Source: an uncultured Oscillospiraceae bacterium (lineage in GTDB: Bacteria; Bacillota; Clostridia; Oscillospirales; Oscillospiraceae). From it: DNA of 64,000 nucleotides. Shown here in pieces: positions 25,793 to 35,064 of this stretch (position 1 is its first letter; each line of letters opens with the position of its first letter). The translations under genes were made by a program, and so were the position numbers. The DNA lies in assembly GCA_934572335.1 (NCBI GenBank), contig CAKTKU010000006.1, positions 15,725 through 79,724 on the forward strand, written 5' to 3'. The notes beneath the pieces were generated by a model. The model was not told where the DNA came from. It worked only from the letters and a program-made list of their open reading frames with translations, and ran no database searches.

Positions 25793-27919
25793 TCAGAAAG
25801 CGAAATACATATACGCCTGAATTGCAGGAATAGTGAATATGGAAGCGTTCACAAGCGCGCCGGGAATGACAGAACCGGTCTTTTTGTACATCTTCCAGTT
25901 GGTTATTGCGGTCACAAACAGCATAATGGCAAAGAAAGGAAGATTGTATATGCTGGCAGAAGAGCCGGGCACGGTCTTTATTACGGTTGCGCTCTTCATA
26001 TACAGACCGAATACGATCTGAATAACAGCGAGGATAAACATGCCGCTACCGTTTATAAATGCAACGATCATCATATTCTTCTTCTCGTCCATATCTTTCA
26101 TGCGGCTGGATGCAACGACCATGCTGTTGAAAAGATAGAACGGGAGGAAATAGATGAGATAGAGGAACCAATTGTAGAACTGTTCTTTGGTGAGCGCGTT
26201 GAAACGGAATGAGCCAAGAAGAGTATAACGCATTTCGGCATATCCGAAGAACTCGTAGTATACCTTCAGAATGATTACGACAAGGACAAATTCGATCAGG
26301 GCAAGAATAATTGCTTTGCCAAGATTTTTGGCGCTTATCTTAAGCCCGTAAAGTTCGCAAAAGCTGACGCCAAGCTTGTTTTTGTCATACGCAAAGTATT
26401 TTATCACGATGAGAACGAGCATTACGGCGGTGATGATAACAGACCAGAAAGCCGTCTGCGTCGCAAGCTGAATGGTGGAAAAGGGACTGGGTGCGAAATC
26501 CTTTGCCCAACCAACACCTTTCGTATATGTTGCAACAGGCAGGATAACAAGTATCACGGAGCAAATCCAGAAAAAAGCGGACTTTTTCGACTGAACCGGC
26601 TTGCCAGGCTCACCGTTGAGAGAGGTGAAGAACGGGCGACCCATGATCACATTTGCGAGGGGGAGTATCATGACTATCAAAGCGAAAGCGGCAATGCAGC
26701 TTGCGATAGCTTCGATTTTCCATGTACCGGTGGATTTTGCGGTTACATTCCCTTCACCGTCTGCAATGTACCCATTGTTGTATTGGAGGGTGGTGGTGAA
26801 AAACTGCACGGCTGCGGTCGCCGTCTTGTCAGAAAGCGTGGTAAGCTGATGCCAGCCGGAGGGCTGAGAAAGAACACGGAGCGAGTGCGCCTTTACGCAG
26901 TTTTGAATCGCCGGAGTAGCGGCGCTGTCAAAGAAACTGCCAACCTTGGTGCTTTCCAGCTTGCCAACAGTGCCGGAGAGATTAAGCGAGTACCATGTGT
27001 CGCGCTCGGCGGATTCGCTTCTGCTGAGGAGACCGAGAGTAAGCGCAGAGGTGAGAGCGAAGTCCTTGTTCTTTATTCCGGCAGCAGTGCCGCCGCTGAT
27101 GTTGGAGCAAATGCCGATGTTTGCTTGTGCATCGCGCCATACTTCATGCCCGGCGACCTCGACGACCTTGGGCTCAACACCGTTCATACCGGCATCCAGT
27201 ATCATACCGGCGCGAAGCTCTCTTGCATATGCATCGGATACGGCCGCCTTGCGCACGTTGTAAACTGCAAGCTCAGCCTCGCCCAAAGCGGAGGCGACAT
27301 CGTCCGGCGATTGTGCGGCGACATCTTCGGCTGTTATATCCATACCGAATTCATCGTGCAGCATATTGAGCAGTGTGTCCTCCAGTGTGAAATACCCTGC
27401 GCTTTTTGCCAGAAGCTGTGCGGTTGCTGCGCCTCCGAGAGAGTGACCGACCATGCCTATATTGTACTGGTCGACATAGTCGAGAGTCCGGAGATATGTA
27501 AGGACATCATCTGCACCGAGAAGTGTGTTGTCGCCGGTAAATGGGTCGGGCATATAGCCAAAGCCCTTATTATTAAGGGATTCACTCTGCGCGTGACCAT
27601 ACATATCAAAAGACGCAACGACAAAACCGCAGCGTGTCAGCTCAGTGACGACATTGTCAAGCGCGGAACGGTCGTCCGTAAAGCCCGCGTTTACGATAAC
27701 TGCCGGGTGTTTTTTGACAAAGCTTCCGTCCTCATTGGTTTTGAATACCTCGTCGGGGGTGTACATCGTGATCGATAAGTCCGCTCCGTATGGCGAGAGA
27801 ACGACCTCTCTGACGGTGATTTTCCCATTGTCAGATTTAACACCCAGAGTGATGAAACCGGCAAGGATAATCACAGCTAGACAGATCGCAACGATTTTTC
27901 TGCTTGTTTTCACGTTCAT
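25793..27919 (-). CDS. Alpha/beta hydrolase fused to a polytopic membrane domain
   Basis: A 708-residue protein with one N-terminal membrane anchor (about residues 7-27). Next is an outside-facing alpha/beta-hydrolase domain with nucleophile elbow GHSLGG (Ser160), preceded by the DMYGHA loop. From about residue 400 to the end there are roughly eight hydrophobic helices. The hydrolase resembles dienelactone hydrolase or acyl-peptidase-like serine enzymes. The membrane part is not recognised; it could anchor, transport or modify a lipid. A damaged paralogue lies beyond the divergent AraC gene. Start is supported by AAGGAGAA. The region is AT-richer than its surroundings. Confidence 0.75.
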   Translation of the reverse strand: MNVKTSRKIVAICLAVIILAGFITLGVKSDNGKITVREVVLSPYGADLSITMYTPDEVFKTNEDGSFVKKHPAVIVNAGFTDDRSALDNVVTELTRCGFVVASFDMYGHAQSESLNNKGFGYMPDPFTGDNTLLGADDVLTYLRTLDYVDQYNIGMVGHSLGGAATAQLLAKSAGYFTLEDTLLNMLHDEFGMDITAEDVAAQSPDDVASALGEAELAVYNVRKAAVSDAYARELRAGMILDAGMNGVEPKVVEVAGHEVWRDAQANIGICSNISGGTAAGIKNKDFALTSALTLGLLSRSESAERDTWYSLNLSGTVGKLESTKVGSFFDSAATPAIQNCVKAHSLRVLSQPSGWHQLTTLSDKTATAAVQFFTTTLQYNNGYIADGEGNVTAKSTGTWKIEAIASCIAAFALIVMILPLANVIMGRPFFTSLNGEPGKPVQSKKSAFFWICSVILVILPVATYTKGVGWAKDFAPSPFSTIQLATQTAFWSVIITAVMLVLIVIKYFAYDKNKLGVSFCELYGLKISAKNLGKAIILALIEFVLVVIILKVYYEFFGYAEMRYTLLGSFRFNALTKEQFYNWFLYLIYFLPFYLFNSMVVASSRMKDMDEKKNMMIVAFINGSGMFILAVIQIVFGLYMKSATVIKTVPGSSASIYNLPFFAIMLFVTAITNWKMYKKTGSVIPGALVNASIFTIPAIQAYMYFAF

Positions 27920-28181
27920 CGTTTTTCTCCTTTTTTCTTTTATTTTTATTCTTTCACACGGTGCGCGCGTTCACCGCGCAAATTACTTTGTTGGACAATT
28001 ATTTATTTTGGCCGGTCATTTGCCAAGCGGTGCAACCGACTTAGTTGACGAAAATGCCAAAAACAGTTCCTTGCAATGTTGCGATTTTCATGTTAATCTT
28101 ATAATATAGCTAAATGATAAAAAAGAAACTGGTTGTGCTCTTGTGGACATTTATTGCGTTCTGAGGCAACGGAGGATCATG

Positions 28182-29048
28182 ATGCTGGCAAAGTTTGAGA
28201 AACGCGCCTATGCGGGCAGCGAAAAGCTGTGGGTCGGAAAGTACAGGAATCTTCATAATATATCCCATTGGCATATGGAGCATGAGCTGATTGCCTGCAA
28301 AAGCGGTCACGCGCACGTCATGCTTGACGATGAAATGCTTGTCATTGTAGAGGGAGAGTGCGTGTTCTGCCAGAGCGGCAGCGTGCACTATATCGACTCC
28401 GAAGAGGATTGCACGCTTTTTGTCTGCATTTTTAACGAAAAAATGAATGCCGACATCACATCGCGCTACCGTTTGACCTCACCGGTGTTTCAGGACAGAT
28501 ATTCAATATTGCCGAAGCTTGTGGACATTCGCCGGGAGCTCAAGCAAAAGCCGGTATTTTTTGAGAAGAAGACGGAGAACATGATAAGCGAGATACTTGT
28601 TGACATTTTCCGCGGAGAGGAGCTTGAGCCTGCCGTGGAGCAGCCCAGTGCGGTGATAAACAAGTATAAGCAGCTGCTCAGCCACATTGACAGAGAGTTT
28701 GAGTACATCACGTTTTCGGAGGCGGCTGAGTTTATGAACCTCTCCGAGGCGTACTTCTCACGGTATTTCAAAAAACAGGCGGGTATGACGTTTTCACAGT
28801 ATCTGAATATTGTCAAGATAGAAAAAGCGGTCGCCATGCTTGCGGCAGAGCCGAGAGCAAAAGCGACCGAGGTTATGCTTCGCTGTGGGTTCAGCACAAT
28901 AAGAAGCTTCAACCGTACGTTCAAGGATGTCACGGGGTATACGCCAAAGAATGTCCCAGCGGGCTATGTTCTGAATGCGCGCTCTGTTCCAGCTGTGCAG
29001 GACACCTTCGACCCGACCCTTGCCAGCGCCGTGCTGCTGACGGAATAA
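28182..29048 (+). CDS. AraC family transcriptional regulator with cupin sensor
   Basis: A 288-residue regulator. The N-terminal cupin-like part (ISHWHMEHELIACKSGHAHV) carries the usual His/Glu positions for ligand sensing. The C-terminal ~100 residues form the double helix-turn-helix of AraC/XylS proteins (ITFSEAAEFMNLSEAYFSRYF, then the ATEVMLRCGFSTIRSFNRTF second element). Two adjacent ATGs exist; the second is preferred because GGAGG is six bases from it. It is divergent from the hydrolase-membrane gene and ends in a terminator before the broken paralogue, so it may regulate both. Confidence 0.88.
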   Translation: MLAKFEKRAYAGSEKLWVGKYRNLHNISHWHMEHELIACKSGHAHVMLDDEMLVIVEGECVFCQSGSVHYIDSEEDCTLFVCIFNEKMNADITSRYRLTSPVFQDRYSILPKLVDIRRELKQKPVFFEKKTENMISEILVDIFRGEELEPAVEQPSAVINKYKQLLSHIDREFEYITFSEAAEFMNLSEAYFSRYFKKQAGMTFSQYLNIVKIEKAVAMLAAEPRAKATEVMLRCGFSTIRSFNRTFKDVTGYTPKNVPAGYVLNARSVPAVQDTFDPTLASAVLLTE

Positions 29049-29069
29049 TAAAAATACATAACATAAACG

Positions 29070-29105
29070 GAAAGTACGCGCAGTTGTCCGGCTGCGCGTA
29101 CTTTC
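29070..29105 (+). terminator. Terminator after AraC gene, abutting the truncated hydrolase copy
   Basis: GAAAGTACGCGCAG pairs perfectly with CTGCGCGTACTTTC around an eight-base loop. The surviving coding frame of the broken hydrolase begins within a few bases of its end, suggesting that the junction removed that gene's start. Confidence 0.8.
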
Positions 29106-29108
29106 TGC

Positions 29109-29987
29109 ATCGCGCTGACTGCCGTTATCATTTTCAGCTTCTTTGCCTATATGTTGGCGTGCGATTGGGGCAAAGTGAAGGTCAGCGAGCTTGCCATTGA
29201 TTCCAGAGGCTCGGTGATGAAAGCCACGATGTATACGCCTCGCAATGTGAGCGCGGAGGACTCGATCCCGGCGGTCATTATCACCCACGGATTGAGCTGC
29301 AACCACAGCGCTGTGAACGGGCTGGCTGAGGAGCTTGCCCGCCGTGGCTTTGCTGCGCTCAGCGTGTCTACATACGGGTCAGGCGCTTCGGAAACATCCG
29401 ATATGAGCGACCCGTCTTACGGCATGTACGATGTGCTCCAGTATGTAAGAACGCTCAACTATGTTGACCAGACGCGCGTTGGTATGATGGGGCACTCTCA
29501 GGGCTCGAAAAACACATCTGCCGCTATTGACATGGACAGCAGTCTGCTGACGCTTAACGACCTCAAGCTGAACATCCTTTACGAAACATTCAGACAGAGC
29601 TTCACCAAGGATGAACTGACGCAGGATGCGGACGAGCTTGCAAAGGCGCGGCTGAGCGCGGCAGAGCAGGAGGCTTATGCGCTGCTCGCCGCTGATGCAG
29701 AGGAGTATTTCAACACCAGACTGAAATCCGCGATAATCCTTGGTGGAAACTGGGGCTCTGAGGCAAAGGAAGTCGAGGTCGCAGAATTCGTGGTCATGCG
29801 TGAGCCGAACACGAATATATGCTATGAGATAGGAACTTTCAACGAAGGCAGAGCGGGCACGGGGCAGCAGAATCTCTCAAACCCAGATATGATGCTGAAA
29901 TTCCAGACGAGTGACCCGATAATTGCGGCACAGTGGTACGCTATTGACCAGACCGGCACAGGAAGGCGCCCGTCAGCAGAAAGCTAG
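29109..29987 (+). pseudogene. Alpha/beta hydrolase domain, 5' part of a truncated and frameshifted paralogue
   Basis: The readable frame starts without a start codon inside an N-terminal anchor (IALTAVIIFSFFAY), immediately after the upstream hairpin. It then gives a hydrolase domain related to the 708-residue protein, with elbow GHSQGS. The first ATG, at 29151, has no ribosome binding site. The frame stops at 29985 after running about seven codons out of register: homology continues in another frame from about base 29963, consistent with loss of one base near 29960-29966. Both the missing start and the frameshift point to a pseudogene, although a sequencing error could explain the shift. Confidence 0.75.
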
Positions 29988-31180
29988 GAAACCTCAATGA
30001 GGTGTCCTATGTCTCCGATGCCGAACTGAAAAATGCTATTGAAAGCCGTACGACGAGAATAATGGTCAATCAGGTGTGCGGTCATGCCAGAGACTACTTC
30101 AGCTCCGATGCGGCGGCGTATGTGATAAAATACTTTGAGCAGACGCTTCAGTATAACTGCGGCGAGCTTACCGACGCGGCGACCGTTCCGCTGAATGCGG
30201 ATAATATAAGATTTATTGCACGTGAATGGCTGGATCTTTTTGCGCTGCTTGCACTGTGTGTCAGCATGGTTGGACTCGGCGGCATGATACTCCATACAAA
30301 GGGGTACAGCGAACTGAAAATGGAGATGTGCGAGCCCATAAGCGAGAAAAAGAGCAAGCTGTTCTGGTGTGCGGCGGCGCTTCTTGTGCTCAGCTCGATG
30401 CTTGCGGAATATACCGTCGCAAAGAAAGGACCAATGCTCGGCTTTAAGAGTGAGTGGATAAAGCATCTGCTGTCGCTCGACTTCACTGCCAATATTCACA
30501 TCGTTTTCATGTGGATAATCGCTGCGTGCTCGCTGGTCGTTCTCGTCGTTTTTGGCCTGCTTACCCAAAAGAGCACAGGCAGAAATATTTATAAAGAGCT
30601 CAATTTGACGATTTCGTTCAAAAAGATAGTTCGTTATTTTGGCCTTGCAACGGCTCTTGTGGCTTATGCCTACGTACTGGTCGCAGTCATGAAGTATTTC
30701 TTCCATCAGGATCTTCGCTTCTGGGATGCTGGCGTTAAAGACATGTTGCCACAGTACTGGCTGCTCTGCCTGCGGTATGGTATCATAATATTCCCGACGT
30801 TCATCATAAGCTCCATGCTCGTGAATGCCGGCAGAATGAAAGACATGAGCGAGGGGTGGAATACTGTTATTCAAATGCTTATCGCCTCTGTCGGAATCTA
30901 TATCCTTGCTGCGTACAGCTACGGCGTGTGTTATTCGACCTATGCGACCACAGGTATCGGCAATGCTCCGGCTATCGCGTTTATCTCGACATGGGCAATG
31001 CTTATAAATCTTCCGCTGTTTGCGTTTCTCAATCGTAAGTTCTATCAGATTTCTGGCAGTGTATGGCTTGGCGCGTTCGTCAACACATGGCTGGTTACGT
31101 GGATGATGTGCAGTGGGCAGTCTGCAACCGGTTACTATCTGCTAACTGATTTTGCCACAAAGTGGCTGGGAGTATTCTGA
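29948..31180 (+). pseudogene. Membrane domain, 3' part of the frameshifted hydrolase paralogue
   Basis: This frame continues the paralogue after the shift (KAPVSRKLGNLNEVSY...). An ATG at 30002 opens a 392-codon reading. It holds the end of the hydrolase domain, including a conserved ...YFEQTLQYNCGELTD segment matching ...FFTTTLQYNNGYIAD in the intact copy. About eight hydrophobic helices follow, with shared features such as MKDM at a cytoplasmic turn. No ribosome binding site precedes the ATG. The open frame remains long, so the damage is recent, or the break is an assembly error. Confidence 0.75.
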
Positions 31181-31202
31181 ACAATATAAAACGCAAGACT
31201 AT

Positions 31203-31229
31203 GAGCCTGCCGCTCGAAGCGGCAGGCTC
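31203..31229. terminator. Bidirectional intrinsic terminator
   Basis: GAGCCTGCCGCT pairs perfectly with AGCGGCAGGCTC around a three-base loop, between the convergent hydrolase remnant and the epimerase gene. Confidence 0.8.
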
Positions 31230-31257
31230 GTTTCAGCGTAAAATTTCCATTTACTCC

Positions 31258-32166
31258 TCAAATCTCGGAGAACCGATACTCCGCGCAGCGGTGATAGTGC
31301 TCGCCCGCGCGCAGGACGGTGCTCGGAAACTGCGGCTTATTTGGGCTGTCGGGGTATGCCTCCGGCTCAATGGCGATGCCGCAGTGCGCACGGTGCGGGG
31401 GAGACATGGACGAGGCGGTGTATATCTGCACGGCGGGGAAGTCGGAGTATACATCCAGCCGCGTTCCGCCGTGCTCGACGGCGCAGGCGTGCTCGCCCGC
31501 GAGCGTGAAGCAGTGGTCATAATCGCGCGCGATGCGCCGCATGACGGAGAAGTCGAACTCGCCCTCCGGCGGCATGACGCGCCCCGTCGGGATGAGCCCG
31601 CTGTCTATCTCCAGCCAGCCCGCCGCGGGTATCTGCATGGAATAGTCCAGCACGTTGTCCCCGCCGAGGTTGAAGTACATATGCGAGGTGGGGGCGTACA
31701 CCGTGTCCGCGCTGCACACGCCGCCGAAGTCGAGCCGCAGCGTGCCGCCCTCGACGGTGTAGGTCACGCTCGCCTCCAGCTCGCCGGGAAAGCCGTTGTC
31801 CCCGTCGGGGGAGATCAGCGTGAAGCGCACGGAGGTCTCGGACAGCACCTGCGCGCTCCACTCGCGCTTATCGTATGAGCGCGGACCGCCGTGCAATTGG
31901 TTTTTCCCCTCGTTTGCCGGCAGCACGTAACCCCGCCCGTTAAGCGTGAAGCGCGCGCCGCCGATGCGGTTGGCATAGCGCCCGACCGCGGCGCCTATGT
32001 AGGACGAGCCGGAGAGGTACCCCTCGGCGTCCTTATAGCGCAGCACCATTTCGCGCCCGTGGAATTTAAGGCTCTCCACCGTCGCGCCGAGCGTTATCAC
32101 CGACACTGTCAGCACGTCGCTGCCGAAGGTGAATTTTTCATATCTGCCGTAGCTTTCCTGATTCAT
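31258..32166 (-). CDS. Aldose 1-epimerase (galactose mutarotase-like)
   Basis: A 302-residue cytoplasmic enzyme interconverting alpha and beta anomers of aldoses. The family features are seen: GAAVGRYANRIGGARFTLNG, with the conserved Arg-Asn, KNQLHGG with the first catalytic His, a second His in TSHMYFNLGG, and the late EPEAYPDSPN glutamate that acts as base. It could assist beta-glycoside or arabinose use. It stands alone with AAAGGAG before its ATG. Confidence 0.92.
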   Translation of the reverse strand: MNQESYGRYEKFTFGSDVLTVSVITLGATVESLKFHGREMVLRYKDAEGYLSGSSYIGAAVGRYANRIGGARFTLNGRGYVLPANEGKNQLHGGPRSYDKREWSAQVLSETSVRFTLISPDGDNGFPGELEASVTYTVEGGTLRLDFGGVCSADTVYAPTSHMYFNLGGDNVLDYSMQIPAAGWLEIDSGLIPTGRVMPPEGEFDFSVMRRIARDYDHCFTLAGEHACAVEHGGTRLDVYSDFPAVQIYTASSMSPPHRAHCGIAIEPEAYPDSPNKPQFPSTVLRAGEHYHRCAEYRFSEI

Positions 32167-32326
32167 GGCAATGCTCCTTTAAATTGATGATGAATTGCGT
32201 TTTTATTTTATCATAGCCCATTTCTTTAGAAAATGCAATACTTTCAGCAATTTTCGGCACTTTTTTAACAAAGCCGCTTTGTTTAATCATCCAAAAAATA
32301 CATCCAAAAGCTGTGCAGATTGCGAA

Positions 32327-32355
32327 TTGTCCGTGACGGTTGAATTTAGTATAAT
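32327..32355 (+). promoter_or_regulatory. Sigma-70-type promoter of gdhA
   Basis: TTGTCC and TATAAT are 17 bases apart; the start codon follows about 60 bases later. The rest of the gene-free stretch 32167-32415 shows no other clear signal. Confidence 0.65.
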
Positions 32356-32415
32356 AAAGCCACGTTGGAATAGAGGTATTTCCGAAAACACTATAAATTA
32401 ACAGGAGGTCAGCAA

Positions 32416-33765
32416 ATGCTGAACAACGAGTATCTGAAAAAGGTGTATGCGGACGTTGAGCGCCGCGATGCACATGAGCCGGAGTTCCTTCAGGCGGTCA
32501 TGGAGGTTTTTGAATCTCTGGAGCTGGTCGTGGACAAGCACCCCGAGTGGGAGAAGAACGGGCTTCTCGAGCGCTTTGTCGAGCCTGAGCGCGTTATCGA
32601 GTTCCGCGTCCCCTGGGTCGACGACAACGGCGTGACCCACGTCAACCGCGGCTTCCGCGTCCAGTACAATTCCGCGATCGGCCCCTACAAGGGCGGTCTG
32701 CGCTTCCACCCGTCCGTCAACCTCTCCATCATGAAGTTCCTCGGCTTCGAGCAGATCCTCAAGAACTCCCTCACCACGCTCCCCATGGGCGGCGGCAAGG
32801 GCGGCTCTGACTTTGACCCCAAGGGCAAGTCCGACGGCGAGGTCATGCGCTTCTGCCAGAGCTTCATGACGGAGCTTTACCGCCACATCGGTCAGTTCAC
32901 CGACGTTCCCGCCGGTGACATCGGCGTCGGCGCGCGCGAGGTCGGCTATATGTTCGGTCAGTACAAGCGCATTGTTGACCGCTTCGAGGGCGCGACCATC
33001 ACCGGCAAGGGCATCCCGTTCGGCGGCTCTCTCGCCCGTACCCAGGCGACCGGCTTCGGCCTGTGCTACTTCTCCGCAGAGGCGCTCAAGCACCTGAGAA
33101 ACACCAGCTACGAGGGCAAGACCGTTGTCGTGTCCGGCTCGGGCAACGTGGCGCAGTACTGCGCGCAGAAGGTCACGGCGCTGGGCGGCAAGGTCGTCGC
33201 GATGAGCGACAGCCAGGGCTATATCTATGACCCCAACGGCGTTAACCTCGACATCCTCTTTGACATCAAGCAGCGCCGCCGAGCACGCATCAGCGTGTAC
33301 GCCGAGGAGGTCCCCGGCAGCGAGTACCACGAGGGCTGCAAGAACATCTGGAACGTCAAGTGCGACATCGCCCACCCCTGCGCCTCCCAGAACGAGATGG
33401 ACGCCGCCGGTGCGCAGGCGCTCGTCAACAACGGTTGCATGGCAGTGTTCGAGGGCGCGAATATGCCGCTCACCCCGGAGGCTATCGAGACCGTCAAGTC
33501 CAACGGTCTGCTCTACTCCCCCGGCAAGGCTTCCAACGCCGGCGGCGTCGCGACCTCAGGCCTTGAGATGAGCCAGAACTCCATCCGTATGTCGTGGAGC
33601 TTTGACGAGGTCGACGAGAAGCTTCAGGGCATCATGAAGAACATCTACAAGGCGTGCTATGACGCATCTGTCGAGTGCGGCAAGCCCGGTGATCTCATGG
33701 TCGGCGCGAACGTCGCGGGCTTCCTCAAGGTCGCAGAGGCGATGATGGCTCAGGGCAACGTGTAA
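32416..33765 (+). CDS. gdhA: NADP-specific glutamate dehydrogenase
   Basis: A 449-residue cytoplasmic enzyme forming glutamate from 2-oxoglutarate and ammonia. The glycine-rich substrate loop PMGGGKGGSDFDPKGKS near residue 120 contains the catalytic Lys region. The dinucleotide fold is marked by VVSGSGNVAQYCAQK near residue 237. Length and the C-terminal NAGGVATSGLEMSQN motif are those of the hexameric, usually NADP-linked, bacterial GdhA. A strong ACAGGAGGTCAGCAA site and a downstream terminator define a single-gene unit. Confidence 0.96.
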   Translation: MLNNEYLKKVYADVERRDAHEPEFLQAVMEVFESLELVVDKHPEWEKNGLLERFVEPERVIEFRVPWVDDNGVTHVNRGFRVQYNSAIGPYKGGLRFHPSVNLSIMKFLGFEQILKNSLTTLPMGGGKGGSDFDPKGKSDGEVMRFCQSFMTELYRHIGQFTDVPAGDIGVGAREVGYMFGQYKRIVDRFEGATITGKGIPFGGSLARTQATGFGLCYFSAEALKHLRNTSYEGKTVVVSGSGNVAQYCAQKVTALGGKVVAMSDSQGYIYDPNGVNLDILFDIKQRRRARISVYAEEVPGSEYHEGCKNIWNVKCDIAHPCASQNEMDAAGAQALVNNGCMAVFEGANMPLTPEAIETVKSNGLLYSPGKASNAGGVATSGLEMSQNSIRMSWSFDEVDEKLQGIMKNIYKACYDASVECGKPGDLMVGANVAGFLKVAEAMMAQGNV

Positions 33766-33788
33766 ACCAATAAATCTCCTATACAGTG

Positions 33789-33821
33789 AAGAGGCAGTGT
33801 CCCGCAGGGCACTGCCTCTTT
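33789..33821 (+). terminator. Terminator of gdhA
   Basis: AAGAGGCAGTG-T-CCC pairs with GGG-CACTGCCTCTT, with one bulged T, around GCA, followed by TTT. Confidence 0.85.
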
Positions 33822-33835
33822 GCAATATCTTGGTT

Positions 33836-35053
33836 TTAATCCGTCAGCGCGGCAGCACCGAAGTCGGTGTACGTCTCATACGCCCCGGCGCTCTGTGCCG
33901 AGAGCATGACGATGACAATGTCGGGCTGCACTGCGCGGATATGCTCCGCCACGGTCTCCTCGCTCTCATAGCGCGGGTCGAGCACGTCGATGTACTTAAA
34001 CTGCGTCGAGAGATACGCCTGCACCGGCAGGACGAACGAGTCCTTCACGATGACCACGCGCAGATCGCCCGGCGCGCTGCCGCTCCTGTGCTGCACGAGC
34101 GCATACTCCCCGCCGATGTACATATCGTAGGGGCTTGCGGTGAAGTAGTCAGGGCGCGCGGCAAGGTATTCGTCCGCGCGGAGGTTCGCCTCCTCAAAGC
34201 TGCCCTCATAGTAGGCCGACCCGCCGGAGTATTCCGGGATGGCGCAGGAGCTTTCGGCGGCGAAGCGGGGGGTGTAGTACGTGATGTCGTCCGTGCCGCC
34301 GAAGTATATGCCGGTGCGCTTGCCCTGACTGCCGAGCATCCAGCCTTTCAGCGTATGCGCCTCCCAGTTGGAAATATCGGTGCGGGCGGGGTCTATGCCC
34401 GCCGCGGGAAAGCGCGCGGCAAGCTCGCCGGTGAGAATGCTGTAAGCCTCGAACGCGCCGGTGAAGTTCCAGTGGTGATCCGTGCGGAAAAAGTATTGCT
34501 CTATCTGCTCCGGCGTCCGGGCGAGGCTCTCGCGCAGGTCGAGCGTGTCGACCCCGGCGGCGCGGAGCATTGAGAGAAGCTCGTCGCCGTTCTCGTTGCT
34601 GTGGTCGCTCTCCCCGGGGATGAGCAGCGCGTTCTCCGCGTCCATCTTCGCGGGGCTGAGCACGTAAAGAAACTGCGCGCCCTCACCCTCGGAGAACGCG
34701 GCAAGCTCCGCAATCGCGTCCGCCGCGGGACGCATGTCCTTCTTCTCCGGGTTGAGGTCGGTAAGCATGCCGTTGGTGAGGCGCATTATCTGGTTGCAAA
34801 CGCTGCGCCCCGTCAGCTTGCAGTACAGCCCGTTCAGGTTGACAAAGGCGTACTTGCCAACGGTGTCGGACACGAGCGCGTCGTGCACCTCGGTTGTGAA
34901 GCCCTTGAAATCTGTTTCGACGGAGATGAGGCGCGCAATAGGCTTGCCCGCAAGGCGCATATCCGCGAGGATGAACAGCGACAACGCCGCCGCCAGCAGC
35001 ACCGCCGCGGCGCGCAGGGCGATTCTTGATATGGATGACCTTTTTGTTTTCAT
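33836..35053 (-). CDS. DHHW family SGNH-like surface acyltransferase partner (AlgX/AlgJ-like)
   Basis: A 405-residue protein with one N-terminal anchor (about residues 12-30) and an external SGNH-type domain. The family-defining DHHW motif is present in FRTDHHWNFTGA; the conserved serine block appears near the end as VIVKDSF. It most likely completes O-acylation of a surface glycan together with the MBOAT gene directly upstream, from which it is separated by eleven bases. The ATG at 35053 begins MKTKRSS with GGTGA ahead; an upstream extension would overlap the MBOAT gene. Confidence 0.86.
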   Translation of the reverse strand: MKTKRSSISRIALRAAAVLLAAALSLFILADMRLAGKPIARLISVETDFKGFTTEVHDALVSDTVGKYAFVNLNGLYCKLTGRSVCNQIMRLTNGMLTDLNPEKKDMRPAADAIAELAAFSEGEGAQFLYVLSPAKMDAENALLIPGESDHSNENGDELLSMLRAAGVDTLDLRESLARTPEQIEQYFFRTDHHWNFTGAFEAYSILTGELAARFPAAGIDPARTDISNWEAHTLKGWMLGSQGKRTGIYFGGTDDITYYTPRFAAESSCAIPEYSGGSAYYEGSFEEANLRADEYLAARPDYFTASPYDMYIGGEYALVQHRSGSAPGDLRVVIVKDSFVLPVQAYLSTQFKYIDVLDPRYESEETVAEHIRAVQPDIVIVMLSAQSAGAYETYTDFGAAALTD

Positions 35054-35064
35054 ACGCTCACCCG

